The notes beneath the pieces are model-generated. The model worked only from the letters and a program-made list of their open reading frames with translations, was not told the DNA's origin and did not search any database. This document shows positions 33,332 to 45,077 of a stretch of DNA of 64,000 bases, in pieces. The translations under genes and the position numbers were made by a program. Each line of letters starts with the position of its first letter. Position 1 is the first letter of the stretch. Source of the stretch: Acanthosoma haemorrhoidale (lineage: Eukaryota; Arthropoda; Insecta; Hemiptera; Acanthosomatidae); the NCBI GenBank assembly GCA_930367205.1, contig OV884015.1:108750509-108814508 (forward strand), read 5' to 3'.

Positions 33332-34241
33332 TGTCGGGTCATCACTAAGGGGCTCAAATTATACCTGAGTATCCCCAAAGTGGTGAGGAGACGGCCGCCG
33401 CGGGCTAGGGTCGCTAAAACCTCTTAGCCCCCGTCCGGCGAGCGCCCAGAAAGAGATAGAGCGGGCAGTCTTTCACCCTGGCTGCCGACCTAGTTGGCGC
33501 TTTGATCTGACTCCATAAAATCTTTAGAAGGTGTGTGTGCCCCGACAAAGCACTGTGTTCAGTAGAAGAGGTACAGGGTAGGTTTATGGGTAGCTTATGT
33601 GGTCTTGGAATGACCACGAATTCACACTCGGTATCTAAGGGTAGGCGAAAACCGTCCGGATCCCAAAAGCGATTGTGAACCGGAGAGAGACAGACTGGAT
33701 TGCCGTGGGAGACACTGCTGGTAAAATTTGCAGGGCAACGGCAACCGTCGTCCGCGAGGGAGAGTTCTCTCCCAAGGAGGTGCTAGTTTTAGCGAGACGA
33801 AGGCAGAGATTCCCACTAGGCAGGTGTGGGGTCTGAAGACGCCGGACTAAAACATAGCATGTTAGGAAAGAGAGATGAAGAGGTAGTTAAATGAGAAGTC
33901 CATGGTTTTGAGTAGAGCAGCAGGCGCCAGTGCAGAGAGAGAGGAGAGAGTAGTGTTCCAAGTGAAGGTCCGATTAGTTATGCTAATTATGTCCTGTGCC
34001 GCTTCTTTTATAGCCGGTCCGACCTGGAGGGGATGGCCCGCACCAGGTGGCTAGCGAGAAACTGGGGATGGGCCCCCACTCTACTGACTCCTCCCCCTAC
34101 TCTCACTGACGTCATAATCTTTATTAACATAATGAAAAATAAATAAATATTTTCTGATATTCATTTGGTGATATAGATACAAGGTCTGATACGAGAAGAG
34201 GGTGACTTATAATTATTTGTTATCAAGAGGTGGCCACAACA
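33332..34241. mobile_element. Solo LTR, family L, copy 2
   Basis: The 910-bp segment from TGTCGGGTCA to GGCCACAACA is flanked by GTCGT on both sides (33327-33331 and 34242-34246). It aligns with copy 1 over its length, with blocks such as CCGCCGCGGGCTAGGGTC, ACCACGAATTCACACTCGG and AGCAGAGATTCCCAC-like sequence. It differs by small indels plus an extra roughly 45 bp after the left tip. TGACGTCA plus AATAAAG (minus) is kept near 34105-34125, while the TATA-like site of copy 1 is degraded. Many CpG-to-TpG type changes separate the copies, which fits old methylated repeats. Confidence 0.88.
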
Positions 34242-34246
34242 GTCGT

Positions 34247-35186
34247 ATAGAAGGTAATCAGGATATGTTTGACTGATAAATAACCTAAAATTGATAAAAA
34301 TATCTCTACTGGATTGAAAGCACGCAAATGTCTTGGTCTTGGTGCCCCCAGAGGGATAGTCGTTTTTGCCACAAGCCGTGAAATTAATACTCCCAGCGTG
34401 GTCTGCCTCTAACCGAAGCGGGGATAATTCTTGTGGTTTCCCCCGTCGTTGGGGAATTTCACTGATTTTGTCCTCGCGTCTACTACGGTCTTTTTCGACT
34501 TTATTAAGTCAAATCCTAAGAACTCATAGAGACGCGTAGCGGTCAAACACCAGCTTATTGTGTACCGCTTTATCCTTTATTTTATTGCTTATTGTGTATC
34601 CTTTATTTAACGTTCTACAACACCATCCAAAGTTCTTGATGTACTGATCCGACAGTCTACCCGGGATAGCATAGTTTCCAATTGTTGCTTGTTCGTTGTG
34701 CACAGGGTGCGATCTCATGGGTTCATACTCGTTCAAATTAATGCAATGAGTGGAGAAAATAATCCTACAAAAATAATTAAAATAATGGGGTCAAGGAAAA
34801 ATGATTTTTTTTGTGAGTGATATTACCTTATTGCATGGATGTAAAACATAACAGAATTCCTGGCCATAAAGTTTACTATAAAGGGCACTTACTATTGTAC
34901 TGTACAAACAAGTAAAGTAATGGAATCCTCTCGTAAATACCTGACTGCTTTGAACGCGATGAACAGGAGCCGCTAGCTAATACAAGGCTGAAATCAGACA
35001 ACGCGCCTTACATATATCCAATAATTTATATTTAAACTTGATCATTGCACTTAAAATAAGATAACTGGGAATGTATTAATTTATATTAATATTAATAACA
35101 AGACCCATTGCGATGATATAGGGTTAATGGTCGAGAGATGAACAGGCCAATCCCTGTGTTTAAATTTCGTCTTTCATCAGTAATTA
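34247..35186. other. Spacer, nothing recognised
   Basis: AT-rich, GC-richer at 34340-34500. A 70-codon minus frame at 34524-34736 has no motif. Confidence 0.45.
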
Positions 35187-36095
35187 TCAGGTCGAGTCAT
35201 AAGTAACTTCCGATGCAGCTAAGTAGAATCTATGAGTTGCCATGACAACAAGTTTTTGTTTTCACTATATAGACGAGGCTTCAGTTAGTCTTTTGTCAAC
35301 TGTTTTGTCTGATACACGTTACGTTAAACTTTTTTTTTTAATCTCTGAAATGGAGAGTCAAAAAGTACATATTCGTCATGTATGGGAATTTAAACAAGGC
35401 AATAGTGCTAGGGCGACAGCTGAAAAATATGCAGTGTATATGGTGAAGGACTAATAACTGATCGGGCAGTTAGAAATCGGTTTATAAAACTCCGTTCTGG
35501 AGATACGACCTTAAAAGACGAACCGAAGGCGGGACGTCCTTCAGCCTTTGACGACAACCTTTTAAAGGCAAAATTGGAGCAAAATCCACGTCAGTCAACA
35601 AGAGTTATAGCAGAAAGGTTGAATACATCACAATCAACTGTTAACCGCCACCTGGAGAAATTAGGGAAAGTCAGCAAGTTAAGAATGTACCTCACAATCT
35701 CAGTGAACGGAATAAAGAAGATCGCATGTCGATCGCCACAAGCCTGCTCTCACGGATAACAGGCGATGAAAAATGGGTTACCTATGACAATATAGTCCGC
35801 AAAAGACAGTGGCTTGATGAGGATCAACCATCCCTACCAGATCCGAAAGCAAACATCCATGGCAAAAAGATTTTATTGTGTGCATGGTGGGATTGTCAAG
35901 GAATAATTCACCACGAGTTGTTGAAGTCAAATTTAACGACTACTGCGGATAGATACGTTCAGCAGTTGAAAAGAGTGGAAGAGAAACTCCATGAAAAGCG
36001 TCCTGCAATCGTCAAAATAATATATTTTTTTTTATTTAATGAGTGCGAAATAAATGTCTGATAAAAAAACGGAAGTTACTTATGACTCGACCTAA
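35187..36095 (+). mobile_element. Mariner element, second family, C-terminal half deleted
   Basis: Inverted repeats AGGTCGAGTCATAAGTAAC (left, 35189) and its inverse (right, to 36093) lie inside TA duplications at 35185-35186 and 36096-36097. It is 909 bp. The coding region starts at 35350 and is intact in sequence order through the first catalytic block. It is then joined to the extreme 3' end. The repeat differs completely from that of the 31.8-kb mariner, so this is a separate lineage. Confidence 0.9.
35350..36061 (+). pseudogene. Mariner transposase fragment with frameshifts
   Basis: Starts MESQKVHIRHVWEFKQGNSA, the N-terminal helix-turn-helix typical of one mariner group. A frame change near 35435 leads through AVRNRFIKLRSGD and LKDEPKAGRPSAF, the linker with the GRP motif. 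Then come LEQNPRQSTRVIAERLN and QSTVNRHLEKLGKVSK, the second helix-turn-helix. After another shift near 35700 it continues MSIATSLLSR, TGDEKWVTYDN (first catalytic Asp), WLDEDQPSLPDPKA and WWDCQGIIHHELL. Near EKRPAIV it jumps to the tail. The HDN and third Asp blocks are missing. At least two frameshifts; inactive. Confidence 0.88.
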
Positions 36096-36097
36096 TA

Positions 36098-38744
36098 GTA
36101 CTTGTTCATAGCTTAAGAATTATCGCCAATTAATAAGTGCTTTGTGAAAATTCTTATTTTTACAAGTTAAGATTATCGAACAGTTTCGCCAATTATTGTA
36201 AGGATATGGGTAAATAGTAATTCTAACCACAATTTATTGTCGTTATACACAAATCACGCCGAATACATACGTTCCAATATTTTGTATTTTGGTATGTACT
36301 TACTTGCTCATTAAATGATAGAATAACATAATTGTTTACATGTTTTATCGAATAGTTATTATTTTTATATTATTATTATTGACTCTTTAACATGCAAGGC
36401 ATTGTATTCACTGGCAACCTTTATTTAAAAAAATAGTATTTTAGCAATGAAACTTTTTTTCAATTTCTCCATCATTTACGATGGGTTTCGAGAACAGAAA
36501 CTAGAAGAACATACCGTGGCAAAGTTTTATAATAATTTTCAAAATGGAATTTTACCATTAAGACGTTACAATGGCACATATTCAGATCAATGGATTCCAA
36601 CGCGCATGTAAAGTGGGGATATGAGCTATACAGGCTAGCGAGGACGCCCTATCGGCAAAGGTTAGCAGAAGTTGAAGGACTGAAGTTATGAGAGGGCTGT
36701 GGCCTCATCCCTTTGGCCATACATATTTCCCTTCGCATATGAATCATGCATGGCCCTTCTTCGCACGGGAAATGTTTCCAGCTTTGAATAAACGTCCACC
36801 TATTAATTATTACTCGGTTAGTTAGCGCGCTCATTCAGCTATTGGGAAATTCTAGCTGTATTCAATCCAAATATTATTTATTCATTTTTTGTCTTGTCAA
36901 ATTCATTGTCAGTCCTATAATAACCTAATGATTTATGCGTGTTTTCATTAGCTTCTTGGGTGTATTTAGAAAAGCTTATAACACTGGCGGAAATAATCTT
37001 TTATGATCAACCTACAGTTAAAGTTTATCCAGCCCAGTCGGAATCTAGAGCAGGCAGTGATTATATCACAGTTTTAGATGATGCAGCAATCTTAAAATGA
37101 TTTAATATTTACCTGTTAACATTTTGTATATAATGTCTATTTGCTGTCTAATATGATTTTGTAAATCATCTGTCTTAAATACATGAAATGGGTTTTATTG
37201 TGGTGATTCTCGGCCTTTTAGTCGTTTTAAATAGCAGTTTCGATGATGCTCATTCAAAATTATATAAATTAACATGCCTTAAGACAAATCCCCCCCCCGT
37301 GATTTATTTCTGAGGTTTTAAACCGTATTTTCTACATTATTATAATTAGTAGTACTTTTTTTTCTAACGATTTTGTTTTAATTTTAGCTGTATTCTCTAG
37401 AGCTATTAAACAGAGTGGAAATAAAAAAAAATATAAGATAAATGAGACATCAAATTCTACGAAGGAAGAGAGAGAAAAAAAAAGCAAGGCGGAGACAAGA
37501 GAAGAAGACAAATTGATGCTAATGTCTCTTCTGCTTGGACTCCCTATAAAAAATATATAATAATAATAATAATAATTAAATAAAAATCTCATCTAATAAA
37601 CAGGGAAATGAAGGTGCTTAAGTGGACTATAGTTAAGGAAAGTCATTAAAAGTATGTTTTATATGTAGGGGTAACATTTTGCTTGATGGTTCACGTCATG
37701 CCCCAAAAATGATGTAAATTAAAATCTACCATATGGAAAGGATCAATACGATAATGATTAATTGCTTGTAATTTAAAAAAAACAACACGTATTTTATTAT
37801 AATGTTGAGTATATTTACTATAAAAAAAACTTGGCATAATTTTGGTTTTTGTGAACTCCTTGATGGCAATGGAGTCTCTTTTAACCATATGGAAATATGT
37901 AAAGCATTTAGCGAAAATCATTATAAAGAGAGAAATATGAAAATTAGTAATTTGAATAGTGAAGAAGAAATAATGCTAAAAATGATTTCTAAAAATTAGC
38001 AACATCTAACGAGGAAGAAGAAGTATGTGATGAATTTGAAGAGTTAACCTCATTTAATTAAACTTCACGGATTAAATGTCCTTTATAGTTTAAAATGTTA
38101 TCTTTTTAATAAGGAACTGAAATGAGGAATGACGAAAACCCTTCACAGCATATGTGAGGGGGAAGCGGAAGGAAGGAGAGTGGAGCGAGCAAGAGAAAAG
38201 AGAAACAAGTATGCATTAAACATGCAAAGGGTTTTTAATTATTTATTTCTCGTTTCTTTTCCTTGACTGTCGTTTCAAATGAAGAGGAAATGTAAATGGT
38301 TTATTCATAAAGGCTAATTGAAAAGAGGGATATGATGTGTGATATGTCATATGACATGGAATCAGAAGAATGCCGAGAACGTCATAATAATTTAAGCGAC
38401 GGTAACCCTTTTAAAGAAATGATTTCGTTATTTTGTTCTCGTTCCTACCTTGAGTTAGCTAATTGAATTGCATATATATAAATATTTTCTTTTTTAAAAG
38501 GGCAGGAGTAGAAATGCGATTTCGCACTAAATTTGAACAGTATAAAAGTATCCTTTTAAAAGCAACATTTTCCAAAGTTCAATTTAAAAATTTTTATTTA
38601 TTATTTTAGAAGTTTTGCCAAAACAAGGTACGACTCAATCCTGTTGAAGTTTTCTCTCTCAATCCAAATACATTCATATGTAGTAAAGTATTTTTTTAAC
38701 GGGGCTTGCTTGATTAGTCGCTGTATGAACATTTGTAGAAACTC
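36098..38744. other. Long AT-rich stretch, weak coding relic
   Basis: Mostly featureless. At 37802-38060 the plus strand reads KKTWHNFGFCELLDGNGVSF and, after a frame change, an acidic NEEEEVCDEFEEL. This composition is reminiscent of transposon proteins, but I cannot place it. Purine-rich tracts lie at 37430-37510 and 38145-38215. Confidence 0.35.
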
Positions 38745-39133
38745 AGTGATTGAGGTGTTCTTGGAGTCATTGGTAATACCAAAGAGAATCGCCTCGTTTT
38801 CCAGCTGAGCGATTGGTCGTTTTGTACCTCGAGGTTGAGGCGGATTTCGAGGAAGATCTCCGTATTTTTGATTTCGCTTGAAGCGCGTTATTAAGACTTA
38901 CAGTCCATTTAGCTTCAGTAGTGCTCACCAGATATTTCCCTTTTGTATATATAGTTTATTTCAATGTGTTAATTGTCGTTTGTCTGAGTATTCATGATGA
39001 TTTATCGCGTTTACTCGCAGACTGTGATTCTTCTCATATTCATGTACAAGGCAATTACATAGGGCTGGGTTGGAAACAATGAAGATCTGAGGGAAAACAT
39101 AAAAATTAAATAGAAAGGTGGAAATGATTAAAA
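38745..39133 (+). repeat. Large inverted repeat, left arm
   Basis: This 390-bp arm matches 40762-41283 in inverse orientation. Matching blocks include AGTGATTGAGGTG, TCGCCTCGTTTTC, GATTGGTCGTTTT, TCGAGGAAGATCTC, ACTGTGATTCTTCTCAT, ATAGGGCTGGGT and ACATAAAAATTAAATAGAAA. No coding frame above 60 codons lies in the arm. The arms enclose about 1.6 kb. Confidence 0.82.
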
Positions 39134-40761
39134 GCCCCAGATCGTTCTAGTTATTTATTCTTTTATTATTGTTTATTCAAGTTGCCACTTGAAGTTTCTG
39201 TTAAGGTTAAATAGTCACAATATTATGTTACTGCAAGTATTCACCTCTCTGACTCTGTGAAGTTATCAGCCATGAACAGGTAAAAGTTCATAACTAGTTG
39301 AGCTAAATATTATTCGTGAAAAGTCTTGAAGTATTTTAGGATATATTATAGAATTCAGTTGCTTCGAGGAAACTGCTGTCAAAGTTTTACTCAGTTGTAA
39401 TAATTTGAAATTATTTTTTTGTTTCCGTGTGTCAATCCGATAATGCCTCAAGTAGGCATGGAAGTAAATGTGATTATAATTAATGAAAATTGAAAATATA
39501 AGAGACATTTGTTTCGAACACTATACTGGAATGTAGAGACGAAAGACAATTAGTCCGTAGCTCCTTGCAAGAGCCACTCGCTTCGGTTTTGACAATAAAT
39601 ACTACGACAAACTACAGCGATAAGAAACAAGGAGAAAGAGGACAATATGAAAGAGGGTTCGCCCGAGGGTCGAAGACAAATATTTGAGGTCCGAGAGTCT
39701 GGGAGCTCCCTAGCATGCTAATCCTTCATCCCTTGGCATATCCTACAGCCTTTTCCCATGTCAGTCTTCCCTGCCTTCAAAGGGTCCCCATCTCTTGTCT
39801 TATCCTACCCTACACTTGCACCCTTAAATACTGTTCAATTGTCTCCCGCGTTCAATTTGATAACCGAAAAATATGAATATTGTTTAATATCTAAATATAA
39901 CCGAAATATGTTTTAAATATTAACCACAAACAAATATATATTATTTCAATAACAATACATTACAATTATTTCATTCAGTTTTTACGTCAAACTGTGATCT
40001 TTGAAAATGTCTTTAACTAATTGATAATTAATAATTAATTTGGATCCAACTCAAAGACATACATAAATGCTTGAAACATGTTACTTCATTACAAATATTG
40101 CCTATAGAAATATCATTACAATATGTAATATGTTTGTATGTGTAAGGCTGTAACTGTGGAGGTCATGGTGTTAAAGAACGAAAGCTGTTATTATTTGTCA
40201 TTAAAGTCATTCTCCATGAATTATATTATGTTTGTTTTTGTTTTTTTATAGTCTCGGATGTGAGCTTTATTCTTACATAAATATAATCTCAATATGAATT
40301 TGTATTAGTGCTATTATATTTTGCTCTTCTTCCTTTGCGTTTTCAAATTAATTTTCTTTTTGTTTAAGAAGAGCGTTTTGTAATATAATGAGGCTTCAAG
40401 GTAAAGTTGATTACTTTTGTTTTTTCCCTTTGTTGTAAAGTATAATATTCTTTAATATTCAATCTTGGCTATAGTTGAAATTTTTTATTAAAATATCCCA
40501 TGGAGAGAAACACTTTATTTGATAAAGTGGTCTTGCCCAACGCAGCATACCCATCAATGGTGAAACATAGGAAGTTTTTGTCGGTAGAGGCTGATAATTT
40601 AATATAAATTATAACAATACAATTTAAAACAAAACAACGAAAAATATAAAATTAACAATTTGAATGACATAGATGTGATGATAGATGATTCCCAGGTATG
40701 AGGGAGAGAGTACCCTCTTGGGTAGTGTAGTGTATACAACATGAAATAAACTATATATACA
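39134..40761. other. Interior of the large inverted repeat
   Basis: No transposase or other domain. A GC-richer part (39540-39850) contains purine-rich CAAGGAGAAAGAGGACAA, and the rest is very AT-rich. One 80-codon minus frame at 39266-39508 has no motif. Confidence 0.45.
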
Positions 40762-41283
40762 CTTTTAATCACTTCCACGTTTCTATTTAATTTTTATGTT
40801 TTCCTTCTATGTTTCCTACCCAGCCCTATGTAATGTCTTGTACATAAATATGAGAAGAATCACAGTCCAAGAGTAACCGCGATAAATCATCATGAATACT
40901 CAGACAAACGACAATTAACACATTAGCTAACAACATTGAGCTAAACTATATATAATATACAAAAAGGAACATCTTATGAGCACTATTGAAGCTAAATTGA
41001 CTGTATTAATAAGAAGACTCTTACCTTTATGACACTACAGACAGGAAACACTCTTGTACAACCAAAAAGGAGACAAGGTTATGAGGATTTGTTACATTAA
41101 GTTTAATGTTACGCACGAATCTTCGAAATAAACCGTTCTTCATTCGCGCTTACTGAAAATACTGAGATCTTCCTCGAAGTAGGGGCGCCTAGACTTCGAG
41201 GCATAAAACGACCAATCGTTCAGTTAGAAAACGAGGCGATCCTCTTCGGTTTTATCACTGACTCAAAGGACACCTCAATCACT
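40762..41283 (-). repeat. Large inverted repeat, right arm
   Basis: Inverse partner of 38745-39133, longer because about 130 bp near 41012-41140 is absent from the left arm. Its outer end (CCTCAATCACTAGGATTGC) runs straight into mitochondrial cytb sequence. Confidence 0.82.
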
Positions 41284-41995
41284 AGGATTGCAATGATAAA
41301 TGGTAATAGAAAATGTAAAGTGAAAAATAGTGTTAATGTAGCATTATCTACTGAGAAACCTCCTCATAATCATTTAACTAACGTTTCTCCTAAATAGGGG
41401 ACTGCAGATAATAAATTGGTAATTACGGTGGCTTCTCACAGGGACATTTGTCCTCAAGGTAAAACATAACCTAAAAGAGCAGGGCCTATTGTTATTAATA
41501 ATAACATTACTCCAATTATTCATATTATTTGAAGTTTTATTATGAAGCATAATATAACGTAAATATAAACATATAAAAAATATGGATGCACCATTTGCCA
41601 TATGGGTACAGCGAATTAATCATCCATTATTTACATCACAGCCTATTATGAATTACTCTATTTAAGGCTATTTGAATATTTGCTGTATAATGCATAGCTA
41701 GGAAAATTCGTCTAATGATTTGAATCATTAAACAAATTCCTAATATTGATCCTGTATTTCATCATAAAGAGATTGATGATGGGAAGGGTAAATCAACTAA
41801 TGAATTATTGGTAATTTTAAGTTGTGGGTGTACTTTTCGTTATGGTTTATTCATATATTTTAATACGTAAAGGCCCTTCATTAATATTAACATTATTAGA
41901 TACAACAATTATTGTAAATAATAATTATACAAATATTCATACAGTGACGACTGTGAAGAGGTCTCTTTTCTTTAAGGAGGCTTTAAATCTTTAAA
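41284..41995 (-). pseudogene. CYTB: Numt: ND6 3' end plus cytb 5' half
   Basis: On the minus strand cytb starts at 41854 (MNKP, then RKVHPQLKITNNSLVDLPF). It runs through FLAMHYTANI, ANGAS, GYVLPWGQMSLW and NLLSAVPYLG to [22 protein letters not shown] at about 41300, roughly half of cytb. TGA must be read as Trp (as in the mitochondrial code). A frameshift lies in the YLH-GRG heme-loop region (about 41540) where a few residues are lost. Upstream, 41855-41960 encodes the ND6 end (NNVNINEGPLRIK), overlapping the cytb start. ND6-cytb is the ancestral insect gene order. It is a nuclear copy because it is embedded between nuclear repeats and damaged. Confidence 0.9.
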
Positions 41996-43057
41996 GTGAA
42001 AATCATTCACTTACAGTTAGGGTATAGAGTTTCAAAGTTTAATCTAAATAATATTAAACTAAAATTGTTTTAATTCATTACAACATATAAATAATGTAAG
42101 ATCGTAGGATCTGAATGATTCAACTCGTGTAGACGTTGTTATGAACCCTGCACAGTATTAATGATAATATTAAAACAATATTTTGTCTAAGTTTGTAAGT
42201 AATTCAATAAAGTGAATAAGAAATTTTCTGGTTCTACTATTAGCAGAGGGTTGTATTATCAAGGTCCAGGGTTCACGTCCCGATTTGGCAGGTAATGTGG
42301 TTGTGCTGTTAGTTATTGATGATATAATAATTTAATATGGAATACATTTCAGTACTTGACTGCTGGGACTTTTAAATATTGCAATAGTGGCTTATCAAAT
42401 ACCTCTTGTTGTGTGGGTCTCTGTTGTCATTACTTAACTAGTGCTAACGTTTGCCTGTGATTCATTGTGTCGTTACAGTTTCTCCCTGCTCTGTTCATAA
42501 ATGGATCATGCGGAGTAGAGACTTTGCACAAATACACTAAATAGTAACTAGTGAAAAGTTATTTGTTTCGGTTTTCGATAGTGTAAATAATCAAAGAGAT
42601 AAGTAAATGTGGGTTCTAGGGAGAATGGGGAGAGGCTGGGGGTTGGTAAAGAAGGTTCAGATATTAAAGAGGGAAGAAGGAGTAGACTTAAGGAGTAAAG
42701 CACGTAGCGGCCATGCATCACTGAAGGGCAAGTATTTACTAGCGGATAGCGGACAATTTTCTTCATAGGCCTATCTCGTCCCGCCCAATTTATAACTTCA
42801 ACCCTTTCCGAACGGCAGGGGTTTCTCTCTTTTTTTTCACTCTTTCTCTCTCTGTTTTTATAGTAGTTGTTTGGATTGTTGGGGCTAAAAGGTTAAAGGG
42901 GAATTTCGTTTGTGGACTTATAAGCCTCCTCAAGTAGCCAATCTGTGGGCGGAAGCAGCAACATCTGCAAAAACAGATCACACAAGCTTGTAATGCATTG
43001 AGTAAATAAGAATTATAATGATTACGAGTATCATATTGCCAAGGATCAGGATTAACA
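41996..43057. other. Spacer, nothing firm
   Basis: AT-rich. A T-arm-like GGTTCACGTCCCG at about 42275 lacks the rest of a tRNA. A pyrimidine-rich patch lies at 42825-42860. Confidence 0.4.
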
Positions 43058-43432
43058 ACAGCTTTACTATGATAAAATTACAATCTGCATGATTGGGCTA
43101 TAAGTAATTCTGATAAATCTGCAATTTACAATTTTCATTCACTCGCTCATTCATACAGTATATACAAATAGCCCAGAGGCCCCCCCAAGTCCACAGGGTT
43201 GTCACCTCCCTTGCGTGCGAAAGAGAAAGTGGAGTCCCCCTCGCTCCTTCATCAACCTCGTCACTGGATAAGAGCCAGCAGAGGCTGACCGAGAGCGCGA
43301 GAGCCACAGATGCTCAGGACATGATTGGAGAAACTGGCCATTGCCAGGACTCCCACTCTCACGCATTTATAGCAGGTCACGAGGCCACTGCCGTTTTAGT
43401 CTCCGAGGAGGATTATAGGGATGAGTGGTTAG
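43058..43432 (-). mobile_element. LINE-A 3' UTR with end of RT frame
   Basis: Minus-strand copy running from the codons for HPYNPPR (43420) through the RPRDLL-type end and the UTR to a slightly altered terminus (ATAGTAAAGC). About 30 bp is missing near 43130 and about 20 bp in the CACGCTCCTCC region relative to the 29.3-kb copy. Confidence 0.82.
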
Positions 43433-45075
43433 GATACAGAATAGACTAGGAAAAAAAAAAAACGTGCCCTGAGAATAAAATTATGGTACTGACAAATGAA
43501 TACAGCTATAGCAAACAGAAAATAAGGTGTAGTAAAATATGCAGATTCGTAAATTATTACAAAAGTAAATACTGATACAAAAATACAATATTATATCAAC
43601 AAAAACTATGAAATTTACAAATAGAACATAAATTTTAATAAAAACTCGTAAGGATCGTAAGTAAGGATGAAGTAACGGGAAATTAGAAGGAAGATTGCTA
43701 AGCTGGCAATATATATACGTTACGATTTAAGTAACACTCTGTAATAAACAATAAATAATATTTATATTAATTATTTTTGCATCAATTTTATGGTCCATTG
43801 AATATATTCAATTTAATGTTCAAACAAAAATAATTGAGCTCATTAACTGGTATACTTTTTACTAGCTTGTTTAATTTTAATTGTAATTCAATCGAACCAT
43901 GTCCTGAGTGACTTGATGTTGAGCATTGATTTTGTTTTAATTAATTTACTGATGATTATATACAAAAATCTTTAAGAGTCGTCTCAGACCTTTTTTTTGG
44001 TTTGGTATTCAATCTACTAGTGTTTTTAAACGTAAAGCCCTCTCAAATCAAGTTTGCATATATATGAAATTTGAGTGAGATCATTCTATTTAGTAAACAT
44101 TTGTCGATCACTTCACAGATTGTTAGTTTCTCCTCAGGGATTCAGTTAGGAAACCCTTCCTTCCTCGGTCCTAAAAGCTTTCTTCGGTCAGTCTGACAAC
44201 TACCGAGGCCTAATGAAAATAAAATTCCTCCCAAAAACCCGTTCCGGGTTCCCTGTGCACTCATCTGCGTTGCTGTAGCGACACACTCGCACAGGTAATG
44301 AGATGCGTACAAGGATTTCTGTACACGATTTAGCAATTAGCCTTCGACAGGCGCCTAATTCCACTGATAATGTCGGAATCCCCTCCCCCCAATATCTCCT
44401 AAATACAGTGAGCGTTATACATAATATAGCACTAGTACCATGTAACTATAATACATAAAGAGCACTACTGTTAAGGGTGTTCATTAGCAATTGAATATAT
44501 AATTTTGTTGAAAACAACCTGTCTCCGAAAAATATTATTGTTAGTAAACATGAATATACTAGAAACAGTATCGCATAATATAAAAATATTTCAGATGTTA
44601 TATCTGACCTCATAGCTCACCCAGGAAGTCTCCCCCCCCTGTTTGGTAAACTAATTTTTGGGAATTCCAAATATTTTCGAACCACTGATCCGGTCTATTA
44701 GCTTCATTTGAGAATTCGATGTGAAAACACTTTACGAATAGAATATTTTCATATTAAAATTTAAAAATAAATTTTATTATTACTGCTTGACTTTTTAAGT
44801 TAATAATTTGTTCTTTTTTTTTGTTTTAGGTAAGACTTTTTTTACTGATCCATTACTTCGGCATACTGTGAGTATTTTAAATACATTGTTTGCTATAAAT
44901 TATGTAGAAAAACATTAATAAAACATATCTTTTCTCCTCACTTTAGAATCATAACGATACTATTGATAAGTTAGGAGTGTGATAGATTATAACACCTTGA
45001 CTTTAGCTATGATACCTGTTTACTTGGATAGACTAGATAACAGTCTGACTACTACTACTTGTAGTTGCACTACTG
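43433..45075. other. Long AT-rich spacer
   Basis: A GC-richer patch at 44120-44300 is open for 64 codons on the minus strand without motif. Otherwise AT-rich and featureless. Confidence 0.45.
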
Positions 45076-45077
45076 TA

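Noticed and set aside
41374..41601. 75-codon open frame as a gene
   Set aside because: It is cytb numt sequence that leaves the true cytb frame after the ICLYLRY part.
42790..42981. Open frame with Lys/Arg-rich part
   Set aside because: Arises from a CTCTTT tract; no motif.
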